Source: Pseudomonas putida W15Oct28
Lineage (GTDB): Bacteria; Pseudomonadota; Gammaproteobacteria; Pseudomonadales; Pseudomonadaceae
Direction of reading: 5' to 3'
Assembly: GCF_000708715.2 (NCBI RefSeq)
Contig: NZ_JENB01000010.1
Span: forward strand, 119,475-183,474
DNA length: 64,000 nt
The notes beneath the pieces were generated by a model. The model worked only from the letters and a program-made list of their open reading frames with translations, was not told the origin of the DNA and ran no database searches. Numbering within the stretch: the first letter of the stretch is position 1; each line of letters begins with the position of its first letter. Shown in pieces: positions 25,062 through 33,912 of the stretch. The translations under genes and the position numbers were made by a program.

Positions 25062-26186
25062 ATGCTGACGTCACCCGTGTCGGGCCTGCTGGCGACTTTC
25101 CAGGAGCACTACGACGACCTGTTGCAGTTCCTGACCCGGCGCATGAGCGACCGCCAGCGCGCCGCCGACGTGGCGCAGGAAACCTACCTGAAGCTGGTGA
25201 AAGTCGATGAACAGGCGGTGCCGGTGCTGCACGCCCGCAGCTTCATCTTCCGCGTGGCCGGTAACCTGGCAATCGATGCCTTGCGCCGCGAGCAGCGCCT
25301 TGCTGCCAGCCATGACGACTGTGACGGCGCAGGTGAACTGACCTGCCCGGCACCAGCGCCCGAGGCGATGTTGTTGGCCCGGGAACGCCTGCAAATCCTC
25401 GACGATGCGCTGCTGAAACTGCCCGACAATGCCCGCCAGGCGTTGTTGCTGAACCGTGTCGAAGGCCTGACCCAGGCGCAGATTGCACAGCGGCTGGGGG
25501 TTTCCGAGAGCATGGTGGCCAAATATATCGGCCAGGCCCTGCGCCATTGCCGCGACTGGCTCAAGCAGGCCGGTGTGGCAGCCTCCGTGGTGTTGCTGGT
25601 CGCCGCTGTGGCGGGTTGGCAGCAGGCGCCGATGCTGTTGGCGGACTACCACACTGCGGTGGGTGAACGGCAGGTGATTACCCTGGCGGACGGCACGCGG
25701 GTGACACTGAACACTGCCAGTGCGCTGAGTGTGGTGTTCAGTGAGCACGAACGCCGGGTGGTGCTGGATGCCGGTGAGGCCTTGTTCGAGACCACTGATG
25801 ACCCGCGGCCGTTTGTGGTCGATACGGCAGGCGAGCGGGTGCAGGGTGGTGCCGCCACCTTCAGCGTGCGGCGCGATGGCCGCGTGGTGTTGGCACGCGG
25901 TGAAGCCAAGCTTGGCGAACATGAACTGGCGGTGGCGGCCGATGCCGGTGCGCAGATGGCCTGGCAGCGCGGCAAGCTGATCTTCAACGGCAAGCCGCTG
26001 GGGCAGGTGCTGACCGAGCTTGAGCGTTACCGGCATGGGCGCATCGTGCTGTCCGACAGCAAGCTGGCGGCGATGGAGGTGAGCGGGGTGTTTGACCTTG
26101 ACGAGCCTGAGGCCCTGTTGCGCACGCTGGAGCAGCGCTATGGGCTGAAGGTGACCTACCTGCCGTGGTTGGCTGTTGTTCATTGA
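25062..26186 (+). CDS. iutY: IutY, fused ECF sigma factor / FecR-type anti-sigma factor
   Basis: A 374-residue hybrid. Residues about 1-165 are a FecI-type ECF sigma factor: region 2 (FQEHYDDLLQFLTRR...AADVAQETYLKLVKV) and region 4 (LTQAQIAQRLGVSESMVAKYI). One membrane segment (about 168-187, VAASVVLLVAAVAG) follows. The periplasmic part is a FecR/sigma regulator domain (GERQVITLADGTRVTLNTAS...GEALFETTDDPRPF), then a C-terminal STN-like segment. P. putida IutY has been described as such a sigma/anti-sigma fusion, released by regulated proteolysis in response to aerobactin. GTG 25050 is an alternative start. iutA lies just downstream. Confidence 0.9.
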   Translation: MLTSPVSGLLATFQEHYDDLLQFLTRRMSDRQRAADVAQETYLKLVKVDEQAVPVLHARSFIFRVAGNLAIDALRREQRLAASHDDCDGAGELTCPAPAPEAMLLARERLQILDDALLKLPDNARQALLLNRVEGLTQAQIAQRLGVSESMVAKYIGQALRHCRDWLKQAGVAASVVLLVAAVAGWQQAPMLLADYHTAVGERQVITLADGTRVTLNTASALSVVFSEHERRVVLDAGEALFETTDDPRPFVVDTAGERVQGGAATFSVRRDGRVVLARGEAKLGEHELAVAADAGAQMAWQRGKLIFNGKPLGQVLTELERYRHGRIVLSDSKLAAMEVSGVFDLDEPEALLRTLEQRYGLKVTYLPWLAVVH

Positions 26187-26198
26187 CTGCCTGTACCG

Positions 26199-26273
26199 GC
26201 CTCTTCGCAGCGCAAGGCTGCTCCTACAGGGATCGCACATGCCTGTAGGAGCAGCCTTGCGCTGCGAAGAGGC
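26199..26273. repeat. REP-like perfect 32-bp inverted repeat
   Basis: The arms at 26199-26230 and 26242-26273 are exact inverted copies (GCCTCTTCGCAGCGCAAGGC, TGCTCCTACAGG), with an 11-base loop. It lies between iutY and iutA and may stop read-through, leaving iutA to its own sigma-dependent promoter. Confidence 0.88.
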
Positions 26274-26389
26274 TGGCACAGAAATAAAAATATTTTCCAT
26301 TTGGCACTGCAAGTTCCTGCAAGCCAGATCGTCGTAGTGGGACTGATCAGCAACCCATTCTCATTTACGACTTGTCAGGAAGCTCATTC

Positions 26390-28825
26390 GTGCCTCTGAT
26401 GCTCAAGCCCTTGCACCGCCCTCGCGGTCCTCTTCACCACGCCCTGATGTCCTGCAGTGCCCTGGCCATGCTGGTCGGCCCCCTGCATACGTGGGCCGCG
26501 ACCACTGCCGAACAGGCCCAGATGCAGGCTCGCCAGGTTCAGCTCGACCTGCCAGCCCAGCCGCTGGACCAGGCCCTGACCACCTTCGCCGACCAGGCAG
26601 GCCTGCACCTGCTGTACACCACAGGTGACGTCGCAGGCGTTGCCAGCCCGGCCTTGCACGGCAGCTACAGCGTCGAGCAGGCCCTGCAGCAGTTGCTGGC
26701 CGGCAGCGGCATGAGCTGGCACTTCAGCGACGCGCGCACCGTGACCCTGCGCAAGGCCCAGGCAGCGCCACAGGCGGTGAACCTCAAGCCGATCGAAGTC
26801 AGCGTGGCCTCGCGCACCAGCACCGCAATCAGCGAAATCCCCGGCACCGTCTGGGTGGTCGACCAGCAGCAGCTGCGCGAACAGATCGACAGCGGCGTCA
26901 GCCTGAAAGAAGCCATCGGCAAGCTGGTACCGGGCCTCGACCTGGCACCGGAAGGGCGTACCAACTATGGCCAGAACATGCGCGGGCGCAATGTGCTGGT
27001 GATGATCGACGGGGTCAGCCAGAACAGCTCGCGCGGCCTGTCGCGCCAGTTCGACAGCATTTCGCCGTTCAACGTCGAGCGTGTTGAAGTGCTGTCTGGT
27101 GCCAGCGCCATCTACGGCGGCGGTGCAACCGGCGGTATCATCAACATCGTGACCAAGAAGGGCGAGCCCGGCCCGGCGCGCTTCGAAACCCAGCTCGGCG
27201 CCAGCAGCGGTTTCAACAACAGCGACGACCTGGCCACCCGCTTTGCCCAGTCGATCAGTGGCGGCAACGAGCGGGTCAATGCCCGGTTAGGTATTTCCGG
27301 TGAGCAGAATGAAGCCTTCTACGACGGTGCCGGCGACCAGATCTTCATCGACAACACCCAGACCGACCTGCAGTACAACCGCACCATCGACGTGCTTGGC
27401 ACCCTGGGTTTGCAGTTGAACGACCAGCAGAACCTCGACCTGTTGGCCCAGTATTACGATTCGGGCAACCATGGCAGCACGGGCATCTACTTCCCCAACC
27501 TCAATTACAACGCGCCATCCGACCTGGAAGACGCCGAGCTGCGCAGCGGCTATTCGTCCGACCTGGAACCGCGTACCCGGCGCTTGTTGCTGAACGCCAA
27601 TTACCACCACAGCGACGTGCTGGGCCAGGATTTCTACCTGCAGGCCTCGTACCGCAAGGAAGACGACAACTTCTACCCGTTCCCGTACTACAACCGCGCC
27701 ACGCCCACCGGCTCGCGCGGGGTGTACTTTGCGGCTTCGCAACAGAACTTCGAGGTCACCAGCCTCAAAGGCCTGTTCGCCAAGCAGTGGGACACGCTGA
27801 AACTGACCTACGGCGTCGACCTGGATCGCGAGCGCTTCAATGCCGAGCAGACCACCTTCAACGCCCTGACCTCGTCCGAATCGGGTGGCCTGGAGATGGA
27901 AAAGGACAGCAAGGCCGCGCGCTATCCCAGCTACCGGGTCGATGGCGTGTCGGTGTACGCCCAGCTGGACTGGCATGCCACCGACAACCTGACGTTCTCC
28001 GGCGGCGCCCGTCGCCAGCAGATGGACGTGGACGTCAGCGACTTCAAGGGCGTGCCGGGCGGCAGCAACGATTACCAGGTCAACCTGTTCAACGTTGGCG
28101 CCATCTACGACTTCAAGAACGGCCACCAGGTGTGGACCAACTATGGCGAAGGCTTCGACCTGCCGGACCCTGCCAAGTACTACGGCAAGCCGGGCCTGAG
28201 CGTGGCCGACAACCCGCTGGCTGGCATCAAGAGCCGCCAGGTGGAAATGGGCTGGCGCTATGCCGACCTGGACTGGGATGCCCAGGCGGCGCTGTACTAC
28301 ATCTGGTCGGACAAGATCATCAACGTCGATTCACAAACGCTGACCATCAACGTGGAGGAGCAGAAGAGCCGCGACTTCGGCTTTGAAGGTGCGCTGACCC
28401 GGCACTTCCAGACGGGCTGGGAAGCGGGCGGTACCCTGCACCTGACCCGCTCCGAGGAAGAGGCTGCCGACGGCGGCTGGAACAAGCGTGATGCCCGCTA
28501 TGCATCCTTGTCCAAGGCCACTGCATTTGTTGGCTGGAAAGGCGATGGCCGCAGTGCGCGGCTGCAAGCCAACCATGCGTTCAGCCTGAAGGACGATGCC
28601 GATCACGAGATCGACGGTTACACCACCTTCGACCTGCTGGGCAGCCAGGACACCGGCTTCGGCACCTTCAGTGCCGGTATCCAGAACCTGCTGGACAAGC
28701 AATACAGCACGGTCTGGGGGCAGCGCGCGACGCTGTTCTATTCGCCGACCTACGGGCCGGCGTACCTGTATGACTACCAAGGGCGCGGGCGTACCTACAC
28801 CCTGACCTGGAGCATGGCTTACTGA
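26390..28825 (+). CDS. iutA: Ferric-aerobactin TonB-dependent receptor with signalling domain
   Basis: An outer-membrane transducer of about 811 residues. After a signal peptide comes an STN signalling domain (QVQLDLPAQPLDQALTTFAD through GMSWHFSDARTVTLRK, about residues 47-125). A plug follows (VSVASRTSTAISEIPGTV, NMRGRNVLVMIDGVSQN, GASAIYGGGATGGIINIVTK), then a barrel ending YTLTWSMAY. The STN domain is the part that contacts the anti-sigma factor, here IutY. GTG 26390 with AGGA 9 bases upstream is my start choice; ATG 26399 is close behind. No aerobactin synthesis genes lie near, so the siderophore is taken from other bacteria. Confidence 0.9.
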   Translation: MPLMLKPLHRPRGPLHHALMSCSALAMLVGPLHTWAATTAEQAQMQARQVQLDLPAQPLDQALTTFADQAGLHLLYTTGDVAGVASPALHGSYSVEQALQQLLAGSGMSWHFSDARTVTLRKAQAAPQAVNLKPIEVSVASRTSTAISEIPGTVWVVDQQQLREQIDSGVSLKEAIGKLVPGLDLAPEGRTNYGQNMRGRNVLVMIDGVSQNSSRGLSRQFDSISPFNVERVEVLSGASAIYGGGATGGIINIVTKKGEPGPARFETQLGASSGFNNSDDLATRFAQSISGGNERVNARLGISGEQNEAFYDGAGDQIFIDNTQTDLQYNRTIDVLGTLGLQLNDQQNLDLLAQYYDSGNHGSTGIYFPNLNYNAPSDLEDAELRSGYSSDLEPRTRRLLLNANYHHSDVLGQDFYLQASYRKEDDNFYPFPYYNRATPTGSRGVYFAASQQNFEVTSLKGLFAKQWDTLKLTYGVDLDRERFNAEQTTFNALTSSESGGLEMEKDSKAARYPSYRVDGVSVYAQLDWHATDNLTFSGGARRQQMDVDVSDFKGVPGGSNDYQVNLFNVGAIYDFKNGHQVWTNYGEGFDLPDPAKYYGKPGLSVADNPLAGIKSRQVEMGWRYADLDWDAQAALYYIWSDKIINVDSQTLTINVEEQKSRDFGFEGALTRHFQTGWEAGGTLHLTRSEEEAADGGWNKRDARYASLSKATAFVGWKGDGRSARLQANHAFSLKDDADHEIDGYTTFDLLGSQDTGFGTFSAGIQNLLDKQYSTVWGQRATLFYSPTYGPAYLYDYQGRGRTYTLTWSMAY

Positions 28826-28840
28826 CAGCTGTCGCCTGAA

Positions 28841-28938
28841 CCGGCCTCTTCGCGGGCATGCCCGCTCCCACAGGTACGGCGCCGCCCTCAGGCATCGTGA
28901 GATTCCTGTGGGAGCGGGCGAGCCCGCGAAGAGGCCGG
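28841..28938. repeat. REP pair, 34-bp inverted arms
   Basis: The arms at 28841-28874 and 28905-28938 (CCGGCCTCTTCGCGGGCATG, CCCGCTCCCACAGG) pair with about two mismatches in the centre. They lie between the convergent iutA and LysR genes. Confidence 0.85.
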
Positions 28939-28939
28939 C

Positions 28940-29830
28940 TCAGGAAAATGCTGCCAGCAAATCTCGCACAAACGCCTGCTGTGCTTCTCCCGCTACTTGG
29001 GCCCGATGCCGGGCCAGGGTAAACGGCACCACAAAATCCATCCCCGGGTCCAATGCCCACAACGACCCCTCGGCCTCCCACCCCAGCGCGCAATGGCAGG
29101 GCAGATAACCGATATGCCGCCCCGACAGAATGAACGTCAGCACGCTCTCGATTTGCTCCGCCACCGCCATGCTGCGCCGGCTCTGAAACGGCTCACCCCC
29201 TTTCAGAAACCGGTACGGATGGCGCACCTGGTCCATCTCCAGCAGCCGCTCAAGCCCGACATCCGCCTCGCCGAACAGCACATGCCCCTTGCCGCAATAC
29301 AGCCGTTGCCGCTCCTCGAACAAGGGCTGGTAATCAAAGGCTGCCTGGTTGCCGGAAAAGTAGCTGATGGCGTAGTCCAGCCGCTGCTCCAGCAACAACC
29401 GCTCCAGCTCCGCCGGCGGCGCGCTGATCAGCTCCAGCTGCACCGACTCCTCTCGCCTGCGGAACGCCGCAATGGCCGCCGCCAGCCGCAGGCTCACTGC
29501 CTTGTCCTGGTTTTCGGCCATGCCGATGCGCACGCTCCCCAGCAACCGCCCGGCAACGCCGTTGGCTTGCCGGCGGAATTGCTCGATGTTCAGCAACAGG
29601 CCGCGCGCTGCCTCCAGTAGCAACGCGCCTTTCTCGGTCAGGTGAAAGCCGCCCTTGCCGCGGCTGCACAGGCGGTAGCCCAGGCGTGCTTCCAGCTGCG
29701 CCATGCGCTGGCTGATGGTGGGCTGGCTCAGGCCCAGCACGCCTTGCGCGGCGCTGAAGCCGCCGGCCTCGACTACAGTGACGAACAGCCGCAGCAGGTG
29801 CAGGTCGGGGTCGTGCACTTGTCCGAGCAT
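28940..29830 (-). CDS. LysR family transcriptional regulator
   Basis: A 296-residue regulator. The N-terminal winged helix-turn-helix is LRLFVTVVEAGGFSAAQGVL then LSQPTISQRMAQLEARLG; the C-terminal two-lobed effector domain begins about residue 90. The ATG at 29830 has AGGAG 9 bases upstream. It is divergent from a polyamine-type binding protein and an agmatinase-like gene, which it presumably controls through the dyad in the 102-base gap. Confidence 0.88.
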   Translation of the reverse strand: MLGQVHDPDLHLLRLFVTVVEAGGFSAAQGVLGLSQPTISQRMAQLEARLGYRLCSRGKGGFHLTEKGALLLEAARGLLLNIEQFRRQANGVAGRLLGSVRIGMAENQDKAVSLRLAAAIAAFRRREESVQLELISAPPAELERLLLEQRLDYAISYFSGNQAAFDYQPLFEERQRLYCGKGHVLFGEADVGLERLLEMDQVRHPYRFLKGGEPFQSRRSMAVAEQIESVLTFILSGRHIGYLPCHCALGWEAEGSLWALDPGMDFVVPFTLARHRAQVAGEAQQAFVRDLLAAFS

Positions 29831-29856
29831 TACATTGCTCCTGATGAATGTCAGCT

Positions 29857-29879
29857 TTGCAAACTTGCCATTCCTGCAA
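29857..29879. promoter_or_regulatory. LysR-type operator TTGCA-N13-TGCAA
   Basis: A perfect interrupted dyad, TTGCA at 29857-29861 and TGCAA at 29875-29879, is placed 26 bases upstream of the LysR gene and about 55 bases upstream of the divergent gene. This is the usual place for a LysR site that autoregulates and activates the opposite strand. Confidence 0.55.
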
Positions 29880-29932
29880 TGTAACCCGGCTGGCATGCTC
29901 GCGGCATCCACCCATTTGCCGAGGTGTCCGTC

Positions 29933-31012
29933 ATGCGTCGATCGTTGTGCCTGTTGTCCCTGATCCTGGCCTTGCCGCTGCAGGCCGAAGAAAAGGTCGT
30001 CAACCTCTACAGCTGGGCGGACTACATCGCCCCGCAAACCCTACAGCGCTTCGAACAGGAAACCGGCTACAAGGTGCGCTACGACACCTTCGACACCACC
30101 GAAGTGCTGGAAACCAAGCTGCTGACCGGTGGTAGCGGCTACGACGTGGTGGTGCCGTCATCTACCGTGCTGGCCCGGGCGCTCAAGGCCAATGCCCTGC
30201 AACCGCTCGACCCCCAGGCCATGCCCGGCTACAGCAACCTCGACAAGGACCTGCTGGCCAAGCTTGCCGAGGCCGACCCCGGCAACCGCCATGCGGTGCC
30301 GTACACCTGGGGTACGCTGGGCCTTGGGGTGAATGTGGAGGCCGTGCGCCAGCGCCTCGGCGACGTGCCGCTGGACAGCTTGGACCTGCTGTTCAAACCC
30401 GAATACGCCAGCCGCCTGAAGGACTGTGGCATCGCCATGCCTGATTCGCCGCAGGAAGTGATCGGCGTGGCCCTGAACTACCTGGGCAAGGACCCTTACA
30501 GCCAAAACAAGGATGATCTGGCCGCCGCGCAGAAACTGCTGAGCCAGCTGCAACCCTCGATCAGCTACGTCGCCAATGGCCGGCAGATCAGCGACCTGGC
30601 CAATGGCAGTGTGTGCCTGGCGCTGACCTACAACGGCGATGCCGCGATGGCGGCCGACCAGGCCCGCCGCGCCGGCAAGCCGTTCGAGCTGATCTACCGC
30701 ATCCCCCGCGAAGGCACGCTGGTGTGGCAGGACAACCTGGTCATCCCCAAGGACGCCCCGCACCCCGAGGCCGCACGGGCGTTCATCGCCTTCATGCTCA
30801 AGCCCGAGTCGGTGGCTGCGCTGACCAACACACTGTTCTTCGCCAACGCCAACCAGGCCGCCACGCCATTGGTGGACGAGGCGGTGCGCAACGACCCGGA
30901 CATCTACCCGCCTGCCGAAGTGCGCCAGCGCCTGTTCGCCGACCGCAGCATGGCCCTGGCCGACCTGCGCCAGCGCAACCGCCTATGGACAGCCTTCCGC
31001 AGCCGCCAGTGA
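29933..31012 (+). CDS. Polyamine-type ABC transporter periplasmic binding protein (PotF-like)
   Basis: A 359-residue binding protein. Signal peptide MRRSLCLLSLILALPLQA, then KVVNLYSWADYIAPQTLQRF, the standard PotF/SpuD beginning, with YDTFDTTEVLETKLLTGGSG and PYTWGTLGLGVN also family-typical. It binds putrescine, spermidine or a guanidino compound in the periplasm. No permease or ATPase gene follows; it may lend its ligand to a transporter encoded elsewhere. The agmatinase-like gene starts 25 bases downstream, so the two are one operon. Confidence 0.87.
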   Translation: MRRSLCLLSLILALPLQAEEKVVNLYSWADYIAPQTLQRFEQETGYKVRYDTFDTTEVLETKLLTGGSGYDVVVPSSTVLARALKANALQPLDPQAMPGYSNLDKDLLAKLAEADPGNRHAVPYTWGTLGLGVNVEAVRQRLGDVPLDSLDLLFKPEYASRLKDCGIAMPDSPQEVIGVALNYLGKDPYSQNKDDLAAAQKLLSQLQPSISYVANGRQISDLANGSVCLALTYNGDAAMAADQARRAGKPFELIYRIPREGTLVWQDNLVIPKDAPHPEAARAFIAFMLKPESVAALTNTLFFANANQAATPLVDEAVRNDPDIYPPAEVRQRLFADRSMALADLRQRNRLWTAFRSRQ

Positions 31013-31037
31013 CTGATAACAACCAAGGAGCCCGACC

Positions 31038-32003
31038 GTGGAGCAAGCCGCAAGCAACGACCAGGCGCTGACCCGCGACAGCCTGTATGGCACTGCCGCA
31101 GAAAGTACCTACGCCGGCATCACCAGTTTCTCCCGCCGCCGCTACAGCCGCGACTTGCGTGGTGTGGACGTGGTGGTCAGCGGTGTGCCGTTCGACACCG
31201 CCACCAGCAACCGCCCAGGCGCGCGTTTCGGCCCGCGGGCGATCCGCGCCGCCTCGGTGCAGCAGGCCTGGGCCCGGCACTGGCCGTGGGCGTTCGACCC
31301 GTTCGACCACCTTGCCGTGATCGACTATGGCGACTGCGCTTTCGACAGCGGCACACCGCAGTCGGTGCCGGACAGCATCGAGGCCCATGCCGACCATATT
31401 CTGGAAGCGGGCTGCGCCATGCTTACCCTCGGTGGCGACCACTTCATCAGCTACCCGCTGCTCAAGGCCCACGCCCGCCGCCATGGCCCGCTGGCGCTGA
31501 TCCACTTCGATGCCCACAGCGCCACCTGGCCGGACGAGGAGGGCAAACGTATCGACCATGGCACCATGTTCTGGCATGCCGCCCGTGAGGGGCTGGTGGA
31601 CCCGGCCAGCTCGGTGCAGATCGGCCTGCGCACCACCAACGATGACAGCCAGGGTTTTGCCATCCTCGATGCACGGCAGGTGCACCGCCAGGGCACCGAG
31701 GCGGTGATTGCAGCGATTCGCCAGCGCGTGGGCGAGCGGCCGGTGTACCTGACCTTCGATATCGACTGCCTCGACCCGGCCTATGCGCCTGGCACAGGTA
31801 CCCCGGTGTGTGGCGGGTTGAGCACCGTGCAGGCGCTGGAGATTCTGGGCGGGCTGCGGGGCATCAACCTGGTGGGCATGGACCTGGTGGAGGTGGCGCC
31901 GGCCTATGACCATGCCGATATTACGGCGCTGGCGGGGGCGACGCTGGCGATGGAGATGCTGTGCCTGTATGCGGCGCGGCACAAAGTGGATAGGGGCCAG
32001 TAA
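31038..32003 (+). CDS. Agmatinase/ureohydrolase family protein with an altered metal site
   Basis: A 321-residue ureohydrolase-fold protein. Family metal motifs are GGDH (His135), FDAHSA (Asp158, His160), and FDIDCLDPA (Asp241, Asp243). In typical agmatinases, guanidinobutyrases and arginases the second motif is DAHxD, and its last Asp binds one of the two Mn ions; here that residue is Ala162. The enzyme might use one metal or another ligand, act on another substrate, or be inactive. GTG start at 31038 with AAGGAG 7 bases upstream. Partner of the PotF-like gene, suggesting a guanidino or polyamine compound. Confidence 0.85.
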   Translation: MEQAASNDQALTRDSLYGTAAESTYAGITSFSRRRYSRDLRGVDVVVSGVPFDTATSNRPGARFGPRAIRAASVQQAWARHWPWAFDPFDHLAVIDYGDCAFDSGTPQSVPDSIEAHADHILEAGCAMLTLGGDHFISYPLLKAHARRHGPLALIHFDAHSATWPDEEGKRIDHGTMFWHAAREGLVDPASSVQIGLRTTNDDSQGFAILDARQVHRQGTEAVIAAIRQRVGERPVYLTFDIDCLDPAYAPGTGTPVCGGLSTVQALEILGGLRGINLVGMDLVEVAPAYDHADITALAGATLAMEMLCLYAARHKVDRGQ

Positions 32004-32005
32004 TT

Positions 32006-32110
32006 TGGGGCCGCTTTGCGGCCCATTCGCAGCACAAGGCTGCTCCTACACGGGTACGCGTTCCCCTGTAGGAGCGGCCTTGCGTCGCGATGGGCTGCAA
32101 AGCAGCCCCA
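32006..32110. repeat. REP pair (GTAGGAGCGGCC variant)
   Basis: The arms at 32006-32050 and 32067-32110 (TGGGGCCGCTTTGCGGCCCA, then AGCACAAGGCTGCTCCTACA against its inverted copy) pair with several mismatches. They follow the agmatinase-like gene and may terminate its transcript. Confidence 0.8.
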
Positions 32111-32230
32111 TGGGCGCATACTGAAACATCAGGAATCAACTCCACCCGCATTCACACTTTTGCAGCGAACCCCTAGCGCCTTAGGCTATCAAACCCACCA
32201 GGCGCGGCATTTTCGTACAGGAGGTGAAGC

Positions 32231-32548
32231 ATGACCCCGACATTGCCCATCCTGGCCCTCGGCCTGGCGTTGTGCCTGCCCGCGCACGCGGCCCCGCAGC
32301 AGCCTTTGCAGCTTGCGGCCGGCAACAACAACCCCTACAACAGCCCGATCCAGCGCGCCAACCCCAATAGCCGCCAAGGCAGCATGCCGGCCGCGCCGCC
32401 CGTGCGGGGGCCGTCTACCGACCCGTACCAGCGCACGCCCAGCCTGGACAACCGCGGCATCGGCAACGGCGACAACCTGCGTCGGCAGCAACAAACCCCG
32501 AACCTGGAACCGACCCGGCCGCCCCGCGACAGCACGCGTGCGCCGTGA
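32231..32548 (+). CDS. Small exported Pro/Asn/Gln-rich protein, unknown
   Basis: A 105-residue protein with a signal peptide (MTPTLPILALGLALCLPAHA). The rest is low in hydrophobic residues and rich in Pro, Asn, Gln and Arg (NNNPYNSPIQRANPNSRQGS), and is probably disordered in the periplasm. AGGAGGTG lies 6 bases before the ATG, a strong ribosome site. It precedes the sugar dehydrogenase by 22 bases and is likely co-expressed. I recognise no family. Confidence 0.7.
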   Translation: MTPTLPILALGLALCLPAHAAPQQPLQLAAGNNNPYNSPIQRANPNSRQGSMPAAPPVRGPSTDPYQRTPSLDNRGIGNGDNLRRQQQTPNLEPTRPPRDSTRAP

Positions 32549-32570
32549 GCCCATATGAAAGGAATCCTGC

Positions 32571-33722
32571 ATGCCCAGAGCAACCTGGCTAGCCACCCTG
32601 ACTGCCGCCGCACTCATGCCCCTGTTGGCACAGGCGGCGGCAGAGCAACAGTTTCGCAGCGAAGAAGGCACGTTGACCGTCAGCACCCTGGCCGACGGCC
32701 TGCGCAATCCCTGGGCGCTGGCGTTTCTGCCGGGCGGCAAGGACATGCTGGTCACCGAGCGCGCCGGCAACCTGCGGCTGGTCAACGCTGAAGGCAAGGT
32801 CGGCCCGCCGATCACCGGCGTGCCCAAGGTCTGGGCCGAGGGCCAGGGCGGCTTGCTGGATGTGGTGCTGTCGCCGGCGTTCGACAAGGACCGCACCGTG
32901 TACCTGTCCTTCGCAGAGGAGGGCAGTGACGGCAAGGCCGGTACCGCTGTCGGCCGTGGCCAACTGTCCGAAGACCGCGCGCGGCTGGAGAATTTCAGCG
33001 TGATCTTCCGCCAGCAGCCCAAGCTGTCGGTGGGTAACCACTTCGGCTCGCGCCTGGTGTTCGACCGCGACGGCTATCTGTTCATCGCCTTGGGCGAGAA
33101 CAACCAGCGCCCCACTGCCCAGGACCTGGACAAGCTGCAAGGCAAGATCGTGCGCATCTTGCCCGATGGCGAAGTGCCCAAGGACAACCCCTTCGTCGGC
33201 AAGAACAACGTGCGGCCGGAGATCTGGTCGTTCGGCCACCGCAACCAGCAGGGCGCCGCGCTCAACCCCTGGACCGGCAAGCTGTGGACCCACGAGCACG
33301 GCCCGCGCGGCGGCGACGAAATCAACATCCCCGAGCCCGGCAAGAACTACGGCTGGCCGATTGCGACCCATGGCATCAACTACTCGCTGTTGCCGATCCC
33401 CGAGGCCAAGGGCAAGCATGTGGACGGCATGGTCGACCCACATCATGTGTGGGAGAAGTCGCCAGGTATCAGCGGCATGGCGTTCTACGACAGCCCGACA
33501 TTCAAGGCCTGGGACCACAACCTGTTCATTGGCGCGCTGGCGACACAGGAGCTGATCCGCTTGCAGCTGAAGGGCGACAAGGTGGTGCATGAGGAGCGTT
33601 TGCTCGGTGACTTGAAGGCGCGTATCCGCGATGTACGGGTAGGGCCGGATGGGTACATCTATGTACTGACCGACGACAAGGACGGCGCATTGCTGAAGGT
33701 AGGCCTGGCCGACGAAGCTTGA
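32571..33722 (+). CDS. PQQ-dependent soluble aldose sugar dehydrogenase (YliI-like)
   Basis: A 383-residue periplasmic six-bladed propeller. Signal peptide MPRATWLATLTAAALMPLLA. Family features are ADGLRNPWALAFLPGGKDML, a GNHFGSRLVFDRDGYLFIAL blade with the active-site His, FGHRNQQGAALNP, and HEHGPRGGDEINIPEPGKNY. It oxidises aldoses to lactones with PQQ, as E. coli YliI does. AAAGGAA lies upstream of the ATG. Confidence 0.9.
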   Translation: MPRATWLATLTAAALMPLLAQAAAEQQFRSEEGTLTVSTLADGLRNPWALAFLPGGKDMLVTERAGNLRLVNAEGKVGPPITGVPKVWAEGQGGLLDVVLSPAFDKDRTVYLSFAEEGSDGKAGTAVGRGQLSEDRARLENFSVIFRQQPKLSVGNHFGSRLVFDRDGYLFIALGENNQRPTAQDLDKLQGKIVRILPDGEVPKDNPFVGKNNVRPEIWSFGHRNQQGAALNPWTGKLWTHEHGPRGGDEINIPEPGKNYGWPIATHGINYSLLPIPEAKGKHVDGMVDPHHVWEKSPGISGMAFYDSPTFKAWDHNLFIGALATQELIRLQLKGDKVVHEERLLGDLKARIRDVRVGPDGYIYVLTDDKDGALLKVGLADEA

Positions 33723-33744
33723 GCACTCGGCATGTTACGCGGTC

Positions 33745-33835
33745 CCCTGTGGGAGCGGGCGCGCCCGCGAACACGGGCGAAGCCCGTGCCATTCACCGGG
33801 CTGCCTGCTTCGCGGGCATGCCCGCTCCCACAGGG
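33745..33835. repeat. REP pair, 26-bp arms
   Basis: CCCTGTGGGAGCGGGCGCGC and CCGCGA (33745-33770) pair with 33810-33835 with one or two central mismatches. A small ACGGGC/GCCCGT hairpin is in the loop. It lies between the sugar dehydrogenase and zapE genes. Confidence 0.87.
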
Positions 33836-33912
33836 TTCCGCGTTAGCCTTCTGTATTTGCACAAGTTGTTTGTTCCCATGAGGTGTGTTGCGGCATTCGG
33901 TTAGAATGCCGC

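Noticed and set aside
25062..26186. iutY as a sequencing artefact joining two genes
   Set aside because: The frame is continuous, the join is a proper membrane segment, and the same fusion is known in P. putida.
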